A stretch of DNA of 5,359 nucleotides from Paracoccaceae bacterium (lineage in GTDB: Bacteria > Pseudomonadota > Alphaproteobacteria > Rhodobacterales > Rhodobacteraceae). A program made the translations under genes and the position numbers. Positions 5,350 through 5,359 of this stretch are shown here, one piece after another (within the stretch, counting starts at the first letter, position 1; each line of letters starts with the position of its first letter). The stretch is taken from NCBI GenBank assembly GCA_004566265.1, contig SPLB01000253.1, positions 1 through 5,359 on the forward strand, given 5' to 3'. The notes under the pieces are model-generated. The model was not told the DNA's origin and did not search any database. It worked only from the letters and a program-made list of their open reading frames with translations.

Positions 5350-5359
5350 TGGTATACTA
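5350..5359. promoter_or_regulatory. FadR/GntR-operator-like dyad TGGTATACTA at the window edge
   Basis: It matches the FadR-subfamily GntR operator pattern T-N-GTATAC-N-A, with a central GTATAC palindrome and one mismatch from TGGTATACCA. It is 125 bp upstream of the aldo/keto reductase start and could equally belong to a gene beyond the window. A ten-base match is weak evidence. Confidence 0.25.

Noticed and set aside
1..5359. Mobile element, CRISPR array, tRNA or toxin-antitoxin system
   Set aside because: No transposase or integrase motifs, no regularly spaced repeats beyond the two 18-mers, no tRNA-like cloverleaf, and no small toxin/antitoxin pair was seen.

Overview
The window reads as chromosomal DNA from an alphaproteobacterium, most likely of the Rhodobacterales/roseobacter type. 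This rests on the GC-rich coding sequence, the style of the encoded proteins and a compact GC-rich hairpin terminator; it is an inference and no marker gene is present. I see no rRNA, tRNA, CRISPR array, transposase or integrase.

Left part (1-1829, minus strand): a probable operon is read right to left. It may begin with a 38-codon leader ORF (1603-1719) whose stop overlaps the next start as ATGA. It continues with a membrane di-iron fatty acid desaturase-family protein (581-1606) and, 47 bp later, the first 177 codons of an EamA/DMT-family transporter that leaves the window at base 1. The intergenic region 1607-1829 is AT-richer than the genes and holds a cluster of ATGTG/CACAT half-sites, including the perfect palindrome TCACATcATGTGA, plus a consensus TATAAT box.

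Centre (1830-2747, plus strand): an XRE-type helix-turn-helix regulator with a large C-terminal domain that I cannot assign firmly. It is divergent from the desaturase, and the half-site cluster runs into its start codon. The simplest reading is an autoregulated local regulator that also controls the desaturase/transporter operon.

Right-centre (2965-4017, plus strand): a GlxA/GbdR-type regulator, with a DJ-1/PfpI-like domain lacking the nucleophilic cysteine followed by an AraC DNA-binding domain. Its 217-bp upstream region holds the palindrome TTGACCGGTCAA. Downstream, a 158-bp convergent spacer is packed with four hairpins and an 18-bp direct repeat, ending in a good intrinsic terminator.

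Right (4176-5225, minus strand): a complete aldo/keto reductase very like E. coli Tas, with its catalytic tetrad intact. The last 134 bp hold its ribosome-binding site and, at the very edge, a FadR/GntR-operator-like TGGTATACTA.

Most of the window is ordinary housekeeping or accessory metabolism. The parts most worth a second look are the regulator/desaturase divergent module (operator cluster, possible leaderless start, possible translationally coupled leader peptide) and the hairpin-dense spacer at 4031-4168.
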